NCBI GenBank assembly: GCA_008704415.1
Contig: VXIS01000021.1
Location: 62,001 to 126,000, forward strand
From: Sphaerosporella brunnea
Taxonomy: Eukaryota > Ascomycota > Pezizomycetes > Pezizales > Pyronemataceae
Length of the DNA stretch: 64,000 bases
Direction of reading: 5' to 3'
Below, in pieces: positions 40,386 through 50,900 of this stretch; position 1 is the stretch's first letter, and each line of letters starts with the position of its first letter. Both the position numbers and the translations under genes were made by a program. The notes under the pieces were generated by a model. That model did no database searches, was not told the DNA's origin, and worked only from the letters and a program-made list of their open reading frames with translations.

Positions 40386-41306
40386 TTCATCACTGGTCAA
40401 TGTGCGGAGCGACATGACGCGCAGGGGTTGCGATTCCAACGGCCATTCGTGTTCAGAGAACTGCGTGGGAGGCCGGGGAGACGAAGCCGGGAATATAGCA
40501 ACGAACCGAACCGAAGAAAGTGGGGTATGTATCAAAATCGACCTGTGGCCGAAACCCCATCGACCTATATGACAGCTTGGTTCGATGCTGTTCGCGGGAT
40601 ATTTACAAGCTGAGTGCGTGGGTAGTATAGTTACCGAACGTTCCCCGCAGTGAAATACATATCCTCTACCCACCAGGAAAGCTTCAGGCCGCGCACCTAC
40701 GCACTGCGCCCTCCTTGAGCTCCAAGATATTCTTCCCGGACAGATCGAGCAGGGTGTGATACAACCCGGTCGTACGTGCCGGCGGAAACCGATTCGAGGC
40801 ACGCACCGCAGTAGGGTATCGAAACACAAGGTTTGCAACCTGCCATCGAGGAATATACTCGTTGCTGGCATATTCACAAATATGATGGAGTCGGAGATGT
40901 CAGCATTTGGTGTACCTGCGGGCATGGTGGGAATGGCGTTCTGTGCTGCAAACTGTGAACCCTTCGGGTTTCGAAGAAGCGGGTGACCGCGAGTGGCTGT
41001 GCTCGAGGGACTGTATCCCCTGGGAGCCTGCTTAGATGTCATAACACCCAAACGGCATGACAGAAAATGCTACAGGCATAGGGGAAACAGCACTACCCGC
41101 AAGACGCTGTAACCTGCCGACCGACAAAGACTGATGACCATGGTTTAGATGCAGCAACGCTCAGGAACGAGCAAACTATAGAACGCGCAATACGTGAGAT
41201 TGGGTGACATCAAAAATGATAACGAAGCACAGACACATCCGCAACGCGTACCAGTACCTGTTCCACATGGGCCTGGCGGGCTTCATTTCGCGGCACGTGA
41301 CAGCTC
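40386..41306. other. Unassigned
   Basis: The minus-strand frame 40350-41051 is open for 233 codons but has no domain and no ATG-supported start. I treat it as chance or decayed sequence. Confidence 0.3.
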
Positions 41307-41311
41307 GTGAT

Positions 41312-41495
41312 TTTGAGTATAGAGTGACGGCGACGGCGTCACTCTATCCTCTATACAGTATCCGAGTATAAACTACGTTACTAGATAAGAGGTGTAGTTA
41401 GATTAAGGTTTGGAGCTAGCGAGCCGTTACTGCACCTCAATATATCTCTTCTACCTACGTTCTTAGCGTCCAGTGCGTGAAACCTATTGTCAACA
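41312..41495 (+). mobile_element. Solo copia LTR with perfect 5-bp TSD
   Basis: A 184-bp LTR from tttgagtatagagtgacg to cctattgtcaaca, flanked by gtgat on both sides (41307-41311 and 41496-41500). Its U3 matches the LTRs at 55330 and 25786 (gtgtagttagatta, gagccgttactgcacc). Confidence 0.85.
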
Positions 41496-41500
41496 GTGAT

Positions 41501-44437
41501 CACTGCTTTCTTTCCACAGCGGCCACCCCATCCACCGCAACCTGGGGTACATAAGTGCACTCGCAACTACACCCTACTGAATGAACCCGACATCCCAACC
41601 TATCACTTCAAGGCAGGCCAGGGATCGTCGATAATCGACCTTACCTTCATATCCAGCTCCCTCACCGATGAAGCCCGGAACTGGGCCGTTGACAACACGG
41701 CTCATACCGGATCCGATCACGACGTCATACGCCGTAACCTTGTCTCCCCTCAAACCCTCACAGTGGAATCCCCATTGGCCCCCAGCCACAAATGGAAATT
41801 GGCCGATTGGGATCTCTTCACCCTCCTCACGTCAACTGAAGCCAGCTCCAACACCTGGTGCCCTCTGCTTGACAACCCCTCTCTCCCTAATCTCGACCGC
41901 GCGGCAACAATCCTGCGCGACCTTATCCTCCAGGCCATCGAAGTGGCTGTCCCTCCCCTTCGCCTCTCACCATACTCAAAACGATGGTGGGATGCTAACC
42001 TCCAGGGGGATGAACTGAAGACACAAAGACTGGAAACGATCTCAACCCCGCTCCGACACTCTTCACAAGGAATACAAAGCCCTCCGCAACCAGTACTTCC
42101 GAGCTATCCGCGATGCCAAACGAGCCTTGTGGAATGAGTTTCTCGCTCATGCCCAAGGAAAAGACATCTTCATAGCACTCCGGTACACCAAACCTCGCCT
42201 CACCACTCGCGCACCCACCATTACCGCCAACAACCCACCACTGCCTTTGAATGCGCTGCCCACAATGCTGTTGCCTTTGATGAGGCGAAAACGGAACTCC
42301 GCCACTTCCACAACAAACGAAGCGACCTCATTACTGACGCAGAACGAGTCACCCTACCCAACGGCACCATTGTTTCGCCTGGCACCCAAGGGACCAGTAC
42401 TGAAGTCGTCCGATGGATTGGAATCTGGTTTGACCGGAAGCTCACATTTCAACACCATATTAAGCTGAAGGAAGGCAGTGGGAAACGAGCAGTAGGTGCA
42501 CTCTCCCGCCTGGCCAACACTGAAAGACGTCTCTCTCCCAAAGCCATAAGGCAACCATACCTTGCTTGTGTGGTTCCCGTGTGTGACTTTGGAGCGGAGA
42601 TCGGGTGGAAACAACAGAAGACATTCAGCAGACGATTTGATGTTTTACAGAATGTGGCGCTACAGAAGATCCTCGGAGCCTTCCGTCCTACACCGACAGC
42701 GGCTCTACTCAACGAAGTAGCAACCCCTTCGACCGCAGTCAGGGTAAACCACCCCCAACGCAAGTATGCGCTACGGGTACTTACCTTCCCTGCCCGACAA
42801 CCCATCCAGAAGCGATGCCCAGCACCCTACCCCCCCAACTGGCACCTGGCACCAGCCGGACACTACGATGACGATGACGAAGACAAAGACGAAGACGCAT
42901 TCCTGGAGTGGGACGACATACCCTGTCCCGGTATGAAATACCAATCCCGACTTATCGAAATACTGTCCGCTCTTCGCGAATGGGTGACACCCGAACACCT
43001 CGTTGAGGAATACTCAATCACCGCCTGCCCACCATGGAGGGAAACTCGGGTTTCCACACTTATCCCGCCAGAAACCAAGGAAGCATCAGCCAAACTGCAC
43101 AAAGTACAACACACCTTGCTTTCCGCCAATGCCGACAATATCGTTTGCTATTCGGATGGCTCCATGCTTTCACATCAGGTGGGAGCAGGAGTCTTTATTG
43201 AAGGCCGCCCCCCCACAGAACTGGCCAATCCAATCGGCACTCAGATGGAAGTATACGACGCCGAGCTGCATGGAGTTCTCCAAGCGGCCGAAAATGCCAA
43301 CAACTCCTCGCCCTCCAACAGGGTAAGAAAGCCTGGATCTTCACCGATAACCAAGCTGCAGTACAGCGAATTGCATCGCTCACAGCTGCACCAGGCAAAG
43401 AAGTTGCGCTGCGGCTTGCTGACATCGCCGACACCCTCCACGAACGCAACAATTCCCTCCACATCCAGTGGGTACCAGGCCACGTGGATGTCGCGGGTAA
43501 TGAACGTGTCGACAAGCTTGCCAAGGAGGCAACCCGCAAGACGCCACCACCACAAAGACCTCCCTATCTTACCTACGACGTGTGGTCAAGGCAAAAAGAA
43601 ACACAGAATGGCGCGAAGTATGGACGGCAATGCCCAACAAGGGCCGGAACTACACTGGCACCTTTTGGACGAAACCGGATGCCATATTTCTCACGAATAA
43701 GCGTCAGCTCGTAGCCACAGTGATCCAAGTACGTACCAACGTTGGCTACTTCCGCAGCTATCTAGCGGGCCTGCCCAACAGCGACACCGACCACCCCTTC
43801 TGCAGTTGCCCACGAAGGGTCCACCAGACAGCCCGACACCTGCTCACTGAATGCCCTCTCTACTCTAAAGAGCGAGCAACCATGCGCAGAGAGTCAAAAT
43901 GCACGCCTGGAAGGGCGTGGATTCAGACAGTGCTCCACACTAGCTACGGAGCACCAGCCTTGACCAAGTTCCTCGAATCCACCGGCATCTGCACGGGCCG
44001 GTGGATACTCGGTCTTGACCGGGATGAGGATAGTGGCGAGGCCGGGGACGCGGGGGTCGCGTAGAAGACGACGAGGTAGACGAACATGACAGTGGGGACG
44101 AGGCGTAAGGGGGGAGGAGGGCTGCGGCCCGTGCTAGGCACATGGATCACGCCGACGGATCAGACGCGGGGAAGCTGGGTTTCCTTTTAATATATATCTT
44201 TGACCAGAAGCGCCGGGAGAGAGAGCGCTCATCATGTTTTCACGAGTTTCATTAAGTCAGAATAGGGCGGAAGAAGTTGCGCGTTTGTTTTTTGTTTTGC
44301 TTTACTTGCTTGTGTGTGTTTTTCGAGTTTGCTTTGACGCTGTTACTGTTTCTCCTTTCTTGCTTTCTTTCTCATGTTTACGCCATAGCCCAAGGGCTCC
44401 ATGCCGTCGGATAAAATAAATAAATAAATAAATGAAT
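41501..44437 (+). mobile_element. LINE (fungal Tad/I-like), RT core deleted
   Basis: A 5'-truncated non-LTR retrotransposon ending in an (aaat)n tail (ggataaaataaataaataaa, about 44410-44437). ORF2 pieces in order: endonuclease C-terminus, linker, post-RT region, RNase H and C-terminal CCHC. The stretch that should hold the catalytic RT blocks is missing between about 42225 and 42265. Confidence 0.8.
41569..44064 (+). pseudogene. LINE ORF2 remnant
   Basis: Endonuclease end: YTLLNEPDIPTYHF, GQGSSIIDLTFISSSL, SDHDVIRR (about 41569-41740). Linker: SPYSKRWWD and RALWNEFLAHA. After the deletion: FDEAKTELRHFHNKRSDLIT, VRWIGIWFDRKLTF, LSRLANTERRLSPKA, LQKILGAFRPTP (42260-42700). RNase H: IVCYSDGSMLSHQVGAGVF, EVYDAELHGVLQA, AWIFTDNQAAVQRIASL, LHIQWVPGHVDVAGNERVD (43130-43520), keeping its Asp/Glu/Asp residues. 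C-terminal CCHC: CSCPRRVHQTARHLLTECP (about 43800-43860), stop at 44064. At least three frameshifts. No YADD. Confidence 0.8.
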
Positions 44438-45909
44438 GTATACAGCCCTGTCCGGACATGACAGATCATCGGCCGAGCGGTGCTGAGGATAGGGAGCCAG
44501 GGGGAATAGCGCAACCGACAACAGGCAGCCCATGTGCGACTGCCATCTCTGCCTCCCTATCAATGCTACAACCCTCGCAATCATGGTGGTTGGCCATTGA
44601 TTCATGTGGTGCACGCAGGAAGACTCCCAGCGTCTATGCACAACATTCATTGTGAACTTTATTGCGGCGTGTGACTGACGAGCAGGTCCGCAGATAGCAG
44701 AATCGAAACATTTTGAATGTTCCGAGTTTTGGTGGGTTATTCTTCAGCGGCGTAATTATCGCGGCGACAATGCGCAACCGTTGTCACGATGCACTGTAGA
44801 CTTTCGGATACACAGAGTGCAACTGGTAGGAGTAGAGTCGGGGAATCCGACTTGGCACCGCGGAGTAGCGAAGACGATGAACGGCGATGTGCTGGAGAGG
44901 CATCGGCGGGTGCTTGGTTACGATATCGGATCCGGGGTTCAGCTCGGGCTCATAAGCTCTCAGAATGAAAGTGATGATGCTCCATGTCAAGGATTTCTGA
45001 CAAGTCCAAGCGGCGGTGCCGAACAGAGCGAAAAACCGCCGGCAAACTGTGCATGAGACCGGAACGTAGCCAAAAGCGCCAAGATCAGACTATTTTGATT
45101 CTGTGCACGCGCTGAACACGCTGTGCCCGTTGTCGGGCGTTCATACAACACCAAAAGAATTTCTATGCGCGAGGTTTTTACCACCAGCAGTGGCTATTCT
45201 GATTCTATTCTATTCGACTCAAGCACGCTATCACTATGAAATTCTTGTCGATAGACAACTCTCCGCCCCAGCAACTACGCTGTCGGCACAAGCATACAAT
45301 GATCACCGGCACGGCCACTGATTCAGAATGCTGGATCACCACCCAGCAAACCAGCTTTGAGGTGTTTTCCTGGTTCGCTGGATTATCAGGACGTCCAACA
45401 GCTAGGCGGGGTGCGAAGAATCTCATTACCCGGTGCACTCGTGCTCTCCAGACAAATGGATGGTCTCAGCACTGGGTTGAATGCGCCGGTCGACGCGGAC
45501 TTTTGCGACGGACAGTCCAGCCCCCCAAGAACGGTAGCCGACTAGTATCACACGCCGTGGATTCTTCCAGTTCGCAGCGCACCATATTCTCACCCGCTGT
45601 TTCCGGCATTGAATGTCTGGGAATGAGGTTCTTGCTCGTTGCTAGAAGTCCTGGCGGGGGCGTGGTTGACCGCCTACCTTGCCAGCTACCTATTGAGAGC
45701 TGAGGACAAGACACATGTGTGATGCTTCAGCATCCTGGCTGTTTGTTGCATTCCATTGTAACGCATTCCTTTGGGCACGATGACGAGGACCCAGGAGTGC
45801 CCGAATGCACGGAAAAATGCCATAGTCCACGCCAACATCGCCGTGAAAGCCAGCGACTGAGCTCTGTGGAACCTGTCCTTGCGTTATGTCGGCTCGCATA
45901 TTGACGCGC
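44438..45909. other. Unassigned
   Basis: Several open frames (for example 45236-45703, ATG-initiated, 155 codons) show no recognisable domain. The region is probably the pre-insertion target of neighbouring elements. Confidence 0.3.
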
Positions 45910-46332
45910 CACCCAGTTGAGACATAGAGTATGACTCTCTGGTGGATCCGAGTATGACTAGTGATATACTAGTGCTCGTTTCTGTCTCTTAAGGCAGCAG
46001 CAACTCGAACCTTCTCTTCAACCCACGTTCTTAGTGTCCACTGCGCAAATCCTATCGTCAACAGGTTATGAGCCCAGCGCTACGGCATCGATAAGAACCG
46101 ACAACGTTTACCAAGAAGAGAATCGATATCAAAGGCCGATATCGAGATCTCCTGAAGCTGTAGGCGAGATAGACGACAACTGAAGCTTGCAGAGCCGTCC
46201 GAAGACGACTATAGCTTACCCCGATTGCCTAAAGTTGTAGGCGCGATAAACGACCACTGAAGTTTGAAGAAGCCGTCGACGAAGATCGAAGACAACCCGC
46301 CAGCTGGCAGACCGAGAAGAACAGAATACAAG

Positions 46333-47110
46333 ATGGCGATGCAACAAGTACCGTTGCTCCAGGGCGACAACTACCCAGTATGGATGCAAGCTATGAAACG
46401 TCGCCTGGAGGCAGCTGGACTGTACAACCTGATGTCTGGCCAGCGAAAGCAACCGAGACCCACAGGGCGCGACTAACATTTCATCAGACGAAGGCGAAGC
46501 GCAATGCGACGATCTGGCGTACCTCAACTGCTGGTATCGCTACAGCAGCGACCTCAATCGTTTCCATGGAGAGGGCGAGCACTGATTCTGTCTGGCCTGC
46601 ATAACTCCATATTGATGAAGGTTGAAGACGATGAAACCTTGGACACCGCAAAACGGCTGTGGGATGCTCTTGCTGAGGGCTGCGAAGCGAGATCCCGTGG
46701 CTGGTCTCACGGCACTACTGAAAACGAAGCAGGTGAATTACAACGGTATCGACGAGTATCAAAACGACTTGAAGGCCAATGCAGCAAGGTGCGAGGCAGC
46801 TGGCATCGTGATCAACAACAAGTTGTTGGCTACTATCATCCTTAACGGCCTGCCAGACGATGCGCATTGGGGTCACCTGCCGATCAGAATCATGGATGTG
46901 CTACATGCCGACGACTGCGGTCTAGCAAAGATTCTGAAGCGAATGGAACAGTGTGAGACATCAATGCCGGGGCCAGTAGTTGCCGCAGCGACGAATGCAG
47001 CGATGCATGCCAAGGAGGGAAAAGCAAAACCGACTTGCTGGAGTTGCGGAGAGAAAGGCCACATCAGACGCTTCTGCATCCAGAAAACGAAACAAGAACC
47101 ACGCAGCTAA
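46333..47110 (+). pseudogene. Copia Gag, frameshifted, with zinc knuckle
   Basis: ATG at 46333: MAMQQVPLLQGDNYPVWMQA then MKRRLEAAGLYNLMSGQR, the typical copia Gag start. After a stop and frame changes it continues AKRLWDALAEG, then NYNGIDEYQNDLKANAARCE, IILNGLPDDAHW, and the zinc knuckle CWSCGEKGHIRRFC (CCHC intact, about 47035-47080), ending at 47110. It would package RNA in a virus-like particle if intact. At least two frameshifts break it. Confidence 0.7.
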
Positions 47111-47129
47111 ACCGAGCCGGAATCGGGTG

Positions 47130-47921
47130 ATGTCTGAAGCCGAAGCAGTGGAAGACATCGATTACCTGCTGATGACATCCGAATATAAACCGCTGCCGGA
47201 CACGATGGAAGCTACGGAGGCTTACCGAAACCAGCGGGCATCGGAATGTCATCCACGAGCTGCTGGTCCCCCCATCCTTATGCAGGTTTTCCTGGATCAC
47301 AGCGATGACGAAACAGACAAATTGATGGCTGGAGCTGTTGCCAATGTGGGAGCTGCTGTGGCCGAGGAGAGAGCTGCTTTGGCCGTGGAGAGGCCTGCGG
47401 TTGCCGAAGACCGAGCCAGTTTGGCCAAGGAAAGAGCGGCTTTTGCAAAAGAGAGAGTTGCTGTGCTAAAGAAGAGTGCTGGCTACAGGGAGAAGGAAGC
47501 CCTTTGCGCTGAAGAGAAAGAGGAGAAGCGAGCGTCTTACGTCGAAGGGAGGGGATGGATGGAGCAGCACGATGATGGGGATGAAGAAGATACACGTTAC
47601 AGTTATCGTTTACGTCCTACGGTAGCCAAGCGCAACGCAAAGGCCATACCCGCTGGTGCTCTCAAAGTGGACACGAAAAACGATGAGAGTCAAGATCCGG
47701 ATAGCGGCCATGCAACGCGCATCGCAGACGGTGGGGAAATCGGACCCTGCGGATATGGCACCAAATCAAATGTTGATCAAGTACGTCCGGGTAGCCAGAT
47801 GGATCGCACAGCTACGAGGGATCCGGTTGGAGACACTACTACAATGGGTTTCAACTGTCTGCGAAGGAATGCGAAAACGAAACAAAGTAGGAGGCAGCTT
47901 GAGAATGAGTATCTGTTGTGA
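47130..47921 (+). CDS. Coiled-coil ORF carried by copia element
   Basis: 263 codons from ATG 47130. The start (MSEAEAVEDIDYLLMTSE) resembles the Gag-protease junction of copia. Then a heptad-like run VAEERAALAVERPAVAEDRA followed by SLAKERAAFAKERVAVLKK, an acidic segment (EQHDDGDEEDTRYSYRLRP) and an Asp/Gly/Thr-rich end. No D-[ST]-GA protease core is present. A similar run appears in the ORF near 39107, so it may be a retained feature of a non-autonomous subfamily rather than random fusion. It could also be a relic of the integrase-RT linker. Confidence 0.45.
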   Translation: MSEAEAVEDIDYLLMTSEYKPLPDTMEATEAYRNQRASECHPRAAGPPILMQVFLDHSDDETDKLMAGAVANVGAAVAEERAALAVERPAVAEDRASLAKERAAFAKERVAVLKKSAGYREKEALCAEEKEEKRASYVEGRGWMEQHDDGDEEDTRYSYRLRPTVAKRNAKAIPAGALKVDTKNDESQDPDSGHATRIADGGEIGPCGYGTKSNVDQVRPGSQMDRTATRDPVGDTTTMGFNCLRRNAKTKQSRRQLENEYLL

Positions 47922-48289
47922 GGAATGGATGAAACCACTGGGACCAGACAAAGATGCGATATTGATGGGAAGGATCAAGAGCAGTTGGGCGATGGCTTGA
48001 CAAAGTCGCTAGGGTCTGTCAAACACGCTGCATTCGTCAAAGCGATGGGATTGACGACTTCGACATCCTAAAAGGGGATATAAGGACAGGCAGTCCATGC
48101 TCGGATCGTGGGAGTGTTCAGACATAGAGTATGACTCTCTGGTGGGTCCGAGTATGACTAGTGATATACTAGTGCTCGTTTCTGCCTCTCAAGGGAGCAG
48201 CAACTCGCACTTAGCCCTGTACCTCGCAATATATCTCTTGTACCTACGTTCTTAGTGTCCAATGCGCAACTCCTATCGTCAACACACCC

Positions 48290-49553
48290 AAAGCCACAGG
48301 CGGACCAGATTGTGGCATTGGTTGGCCGAGATCTCGCTAGCTCTGCTTTGCCGGCTGCACCCGCAGAGTGCGCAACACCCTCACTGTTACGTCGAGCTGT
48401 AAGTGAGTCTTTTGAAAAGTGCACCGACCTGCCCAACAGGCTGCGGCAGCGTAGGGCATCACAGTGTCTCTGGAGACACCGTAGTGCTCACCAGCTTTGA
48501 ATGTTTCCCTGGTTGAATGGGCGGTGAAATGTGGTGTCGCGCGTGTGGATCCCACGTTCGTGATCCAGTTGATTTAGGAACGGTGCGAACGTAGCCAACG
48601 AAAGCAAATTGCAGCGCCACGTACCGATCGTACAACGGGTGTGTGCACACACTGGAGGGCTACAACGCCGAAAGCCGAGTCACGAGAAAACCAGTGACGG
48701 GTGTCAAGTGACCGCCGCTTCACCATCCTCGTGGTGCATAATCCTCGCCTGCAGCAATGAATGCGTTCTACCGATTCGCCTCTCGCGCGAAGGAGCGGTT
48801 TTGCCGTGCTGGCGTTCTTGGACGTTTCTGCAAACGAAGCTGATAATGGGATGATCGAGACCCGTTCGGTGCCCAGTAACCTACAATCCGCTGCACCGTC
48901 ACCTGAGTGCAGCGACTGCCGGCGATAATGGCTGTATACCAGCGGTCACCTCGGTGCGGGACACGATTGTCTCCGTCCGCCGGGCTGATCCCGCTGTGTG
49001 GAGCGCCTTCGCCCTTCGGGTCCATCAGGCCTAGTCAGGTCTAGTGACGGCTGGCCTTGTAATAGTATCATTCACTTAAAATAGTTCCTTTGCAGCCTTT
49101 GGCGTTGACAGCAGTGCACCTTCTTCAGTGATCAGCCATGACCGACTTCCTGGTCCGCGGAATAAACAGGCACGTAATGACAGCCTGTCAAGAAAGGCGA
49201 TGAAGCCCGCGGGTTTGCGAGCAGGAGATTGTGAGCGTTGGTGCGGGGATGATACATGTCCATCGCTACAGGCAACTCCATAGTTGATCATTTCGACGTC
49301 TCACGTTGCGACTTGCCCAAGAAATGAAACTTTCTGCACGGCAACGCTATTGTAGCTGGACTGCCTATCCCGGGGGTTCGTGCCAGCAGGGCTTCAGCTG
49401 TTGCGGCGCCGCGAGACAACATATGAAATCGGCAGATGACAGCAAAGCGTCCTTCGCAGCAGGTTTTTGAGAGGAATCCACATCACACTCACAGCCAAGG
49501 TTCATCCTTCGGGAACAAACCCAGAATTGTTCGATACTAGGCGTTGCTCCCGG
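48290..49553. other. Unassigned
   Basis: No recognisable gene. Short minus-strand frames at 48768-49592 lack domains. Confidence 0.3.
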
Positions 49554-49737
49554 GTTCCTGATAAAATTAGGGGATGGTGATGATCGATTCAATTGCGTGA
49601 AGGAGGAAGAGAAGCTCCCCCTCGCTTCGACCCTCTAGAGAAAAAACTAGAAAAACTAGATACACTGCTCCATACTCGACCCGATGCGCGACGCATGACG
49701 TCCAAACTCTAACACTCCCCCACGTCGTTCGTCGCCG

Positions 49738-50427
49738 CTAGACATCATTCCAAATCCTTCCGTAATCCAGCGCAAATCGAAACTTCTCAAATATCTCCCG
49801 CCCTAGCGGCTTGGTGAAAACATCGGCTACTTGCTCTGTACCAGGAACATGCTCAATAGTAACCTTCTTGGCTTCCAGCACCTCACGAATCCAGTGCTGC
49901 TGGATATCAATGTGCTTCGTTTTGTCGTAAAACTCAGGGTTTTTGGCAAGGTCCAGGGCGCCTTGGTTGTCAGTGCGAATGAGCACACTGTTTCCAGAGT
50001 TCGGTGCGTGGTTTATCAGCACAAGGCGTCCGATTTGCATCAACAGACGGCGCTCCCAGATGGCCTCTTTTGCACCCTGTGTCATGGCCATATACTCCGC
50101 TTCCACAGTAGACAAAGCGACGGTTTGTTGACGACGTGATTTCCAACTGACGGCGCCTCCCCCCAAGAGAAAGACATAACCAGCAGTGGATCGCCGAGTC
50201 TCCTGACAGTCACCATATGCGCAATCGACATATCCAATCAAATTTCCTCCTTTCTGCCTGTAAACGATTCCAAAGGTGGTGGTTCCTCTAAGATAGCGCA
50301 TGATGCGCTTTGCAGCTGCCCAATGGATGTTTCGAGGCTTGTTTAGAAAACGACTGAGAACCCCAACTGCAAAAGCAATGTCTGGCCTTGTTTCCATTGC
50401 GACGTACATAAGGCTACCGACAGCTGA
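49738..50427 (-). pseudogene. Copia Gag-Pol, 3' part (RNase H)
   Basis: Continues the host copia after the chromovirus: SAVGSLMYVAMETRPDIAFA, HWAAAKRIMRYLRGTTTFGI, YVDCAYGDCQETRRSTAGYV, TVALSTVEAEYMAMTQGAKE, RTDNQGALDLAKNPEFYDKT and IEHVPGTEQVADVFTKPLG, stop at 49738. The RNase H catalytic residues are intact. The YVDD block and about 130 residues that should precede SAVGSLMY are missing at the junction. Confidence 0.8.
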
Positions 50428-50900
50428 TGTAACGGAGAGGGTCGAGAACAGACTGGAGGGGCCCAAGGTACTCACGTACAGAGGGGGCAAGAACGAGAGC
50501 AGGAACAAGATCCAAAGGCAGGACAAGAGGCTCGACGCGCACGGTCAGGATTCAGATTGGAACGAAGGTACTCACATTGACATACGAAGGTTCAGTAAAG
50601 AGGAAAGGGAAACGGACAACATAGCGGAAGCGAAGGCCCCTTATAGCAATCACGTAATCGCGGTGCGCCGCGCCACGTGGTAGCCGAACATAACCTCCGC
50701 TCGGAGCCATCCCACCGAGCCTCCCTACAGAGCCTCATCACGACACCACAAACAACCCCCACTTCCAAACCTCACCACGTGACAACCATCCACGGGGGAT
50801 AAATCGATTCCATCGAGAGTAAAAGCCGGTAGCTTAGTCGGAAGACTGCATCCAACCTTGCGCCGTGACAGTATCCTCCTCCTTCGGCTGAGCTCCGACG

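Larger units (their letters stand above)
45915..48284 (+). mobile_element. Non-autonomous Ty1/copia element, perfect 5-bp TSD
   Basis: LTRs 45915-46063 (first base mutated, with a roughly 20-bp deletion relative to the others) and 48115-48284. caccc flanks both ends (45910-45914 and 48285-48289). Half-tRNA primer-binding site ggttatgagcccagcgct at 46064-46081. A leader with two repeat modules (about 46140-46270), a broken Gag, a coiled-coil ORF, then only the last codons of RNase H (EQLGDGLTKSLGSVKHAAF) and a polypurine tract. No protease, integrase or RT. Confidence 0.85.

Noticed and set aside
40350..41051. 233-codon minus-strand open frame
   Set aside because: No domain, no ATG-supported start, irregular composition, and it overlaps an LTR end.
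45236..45703. 155-codon ATG-initiated open frame
   Set aside because: No domain, no splice or promoter evidence, and composition like neighbouring non-coding sequence.
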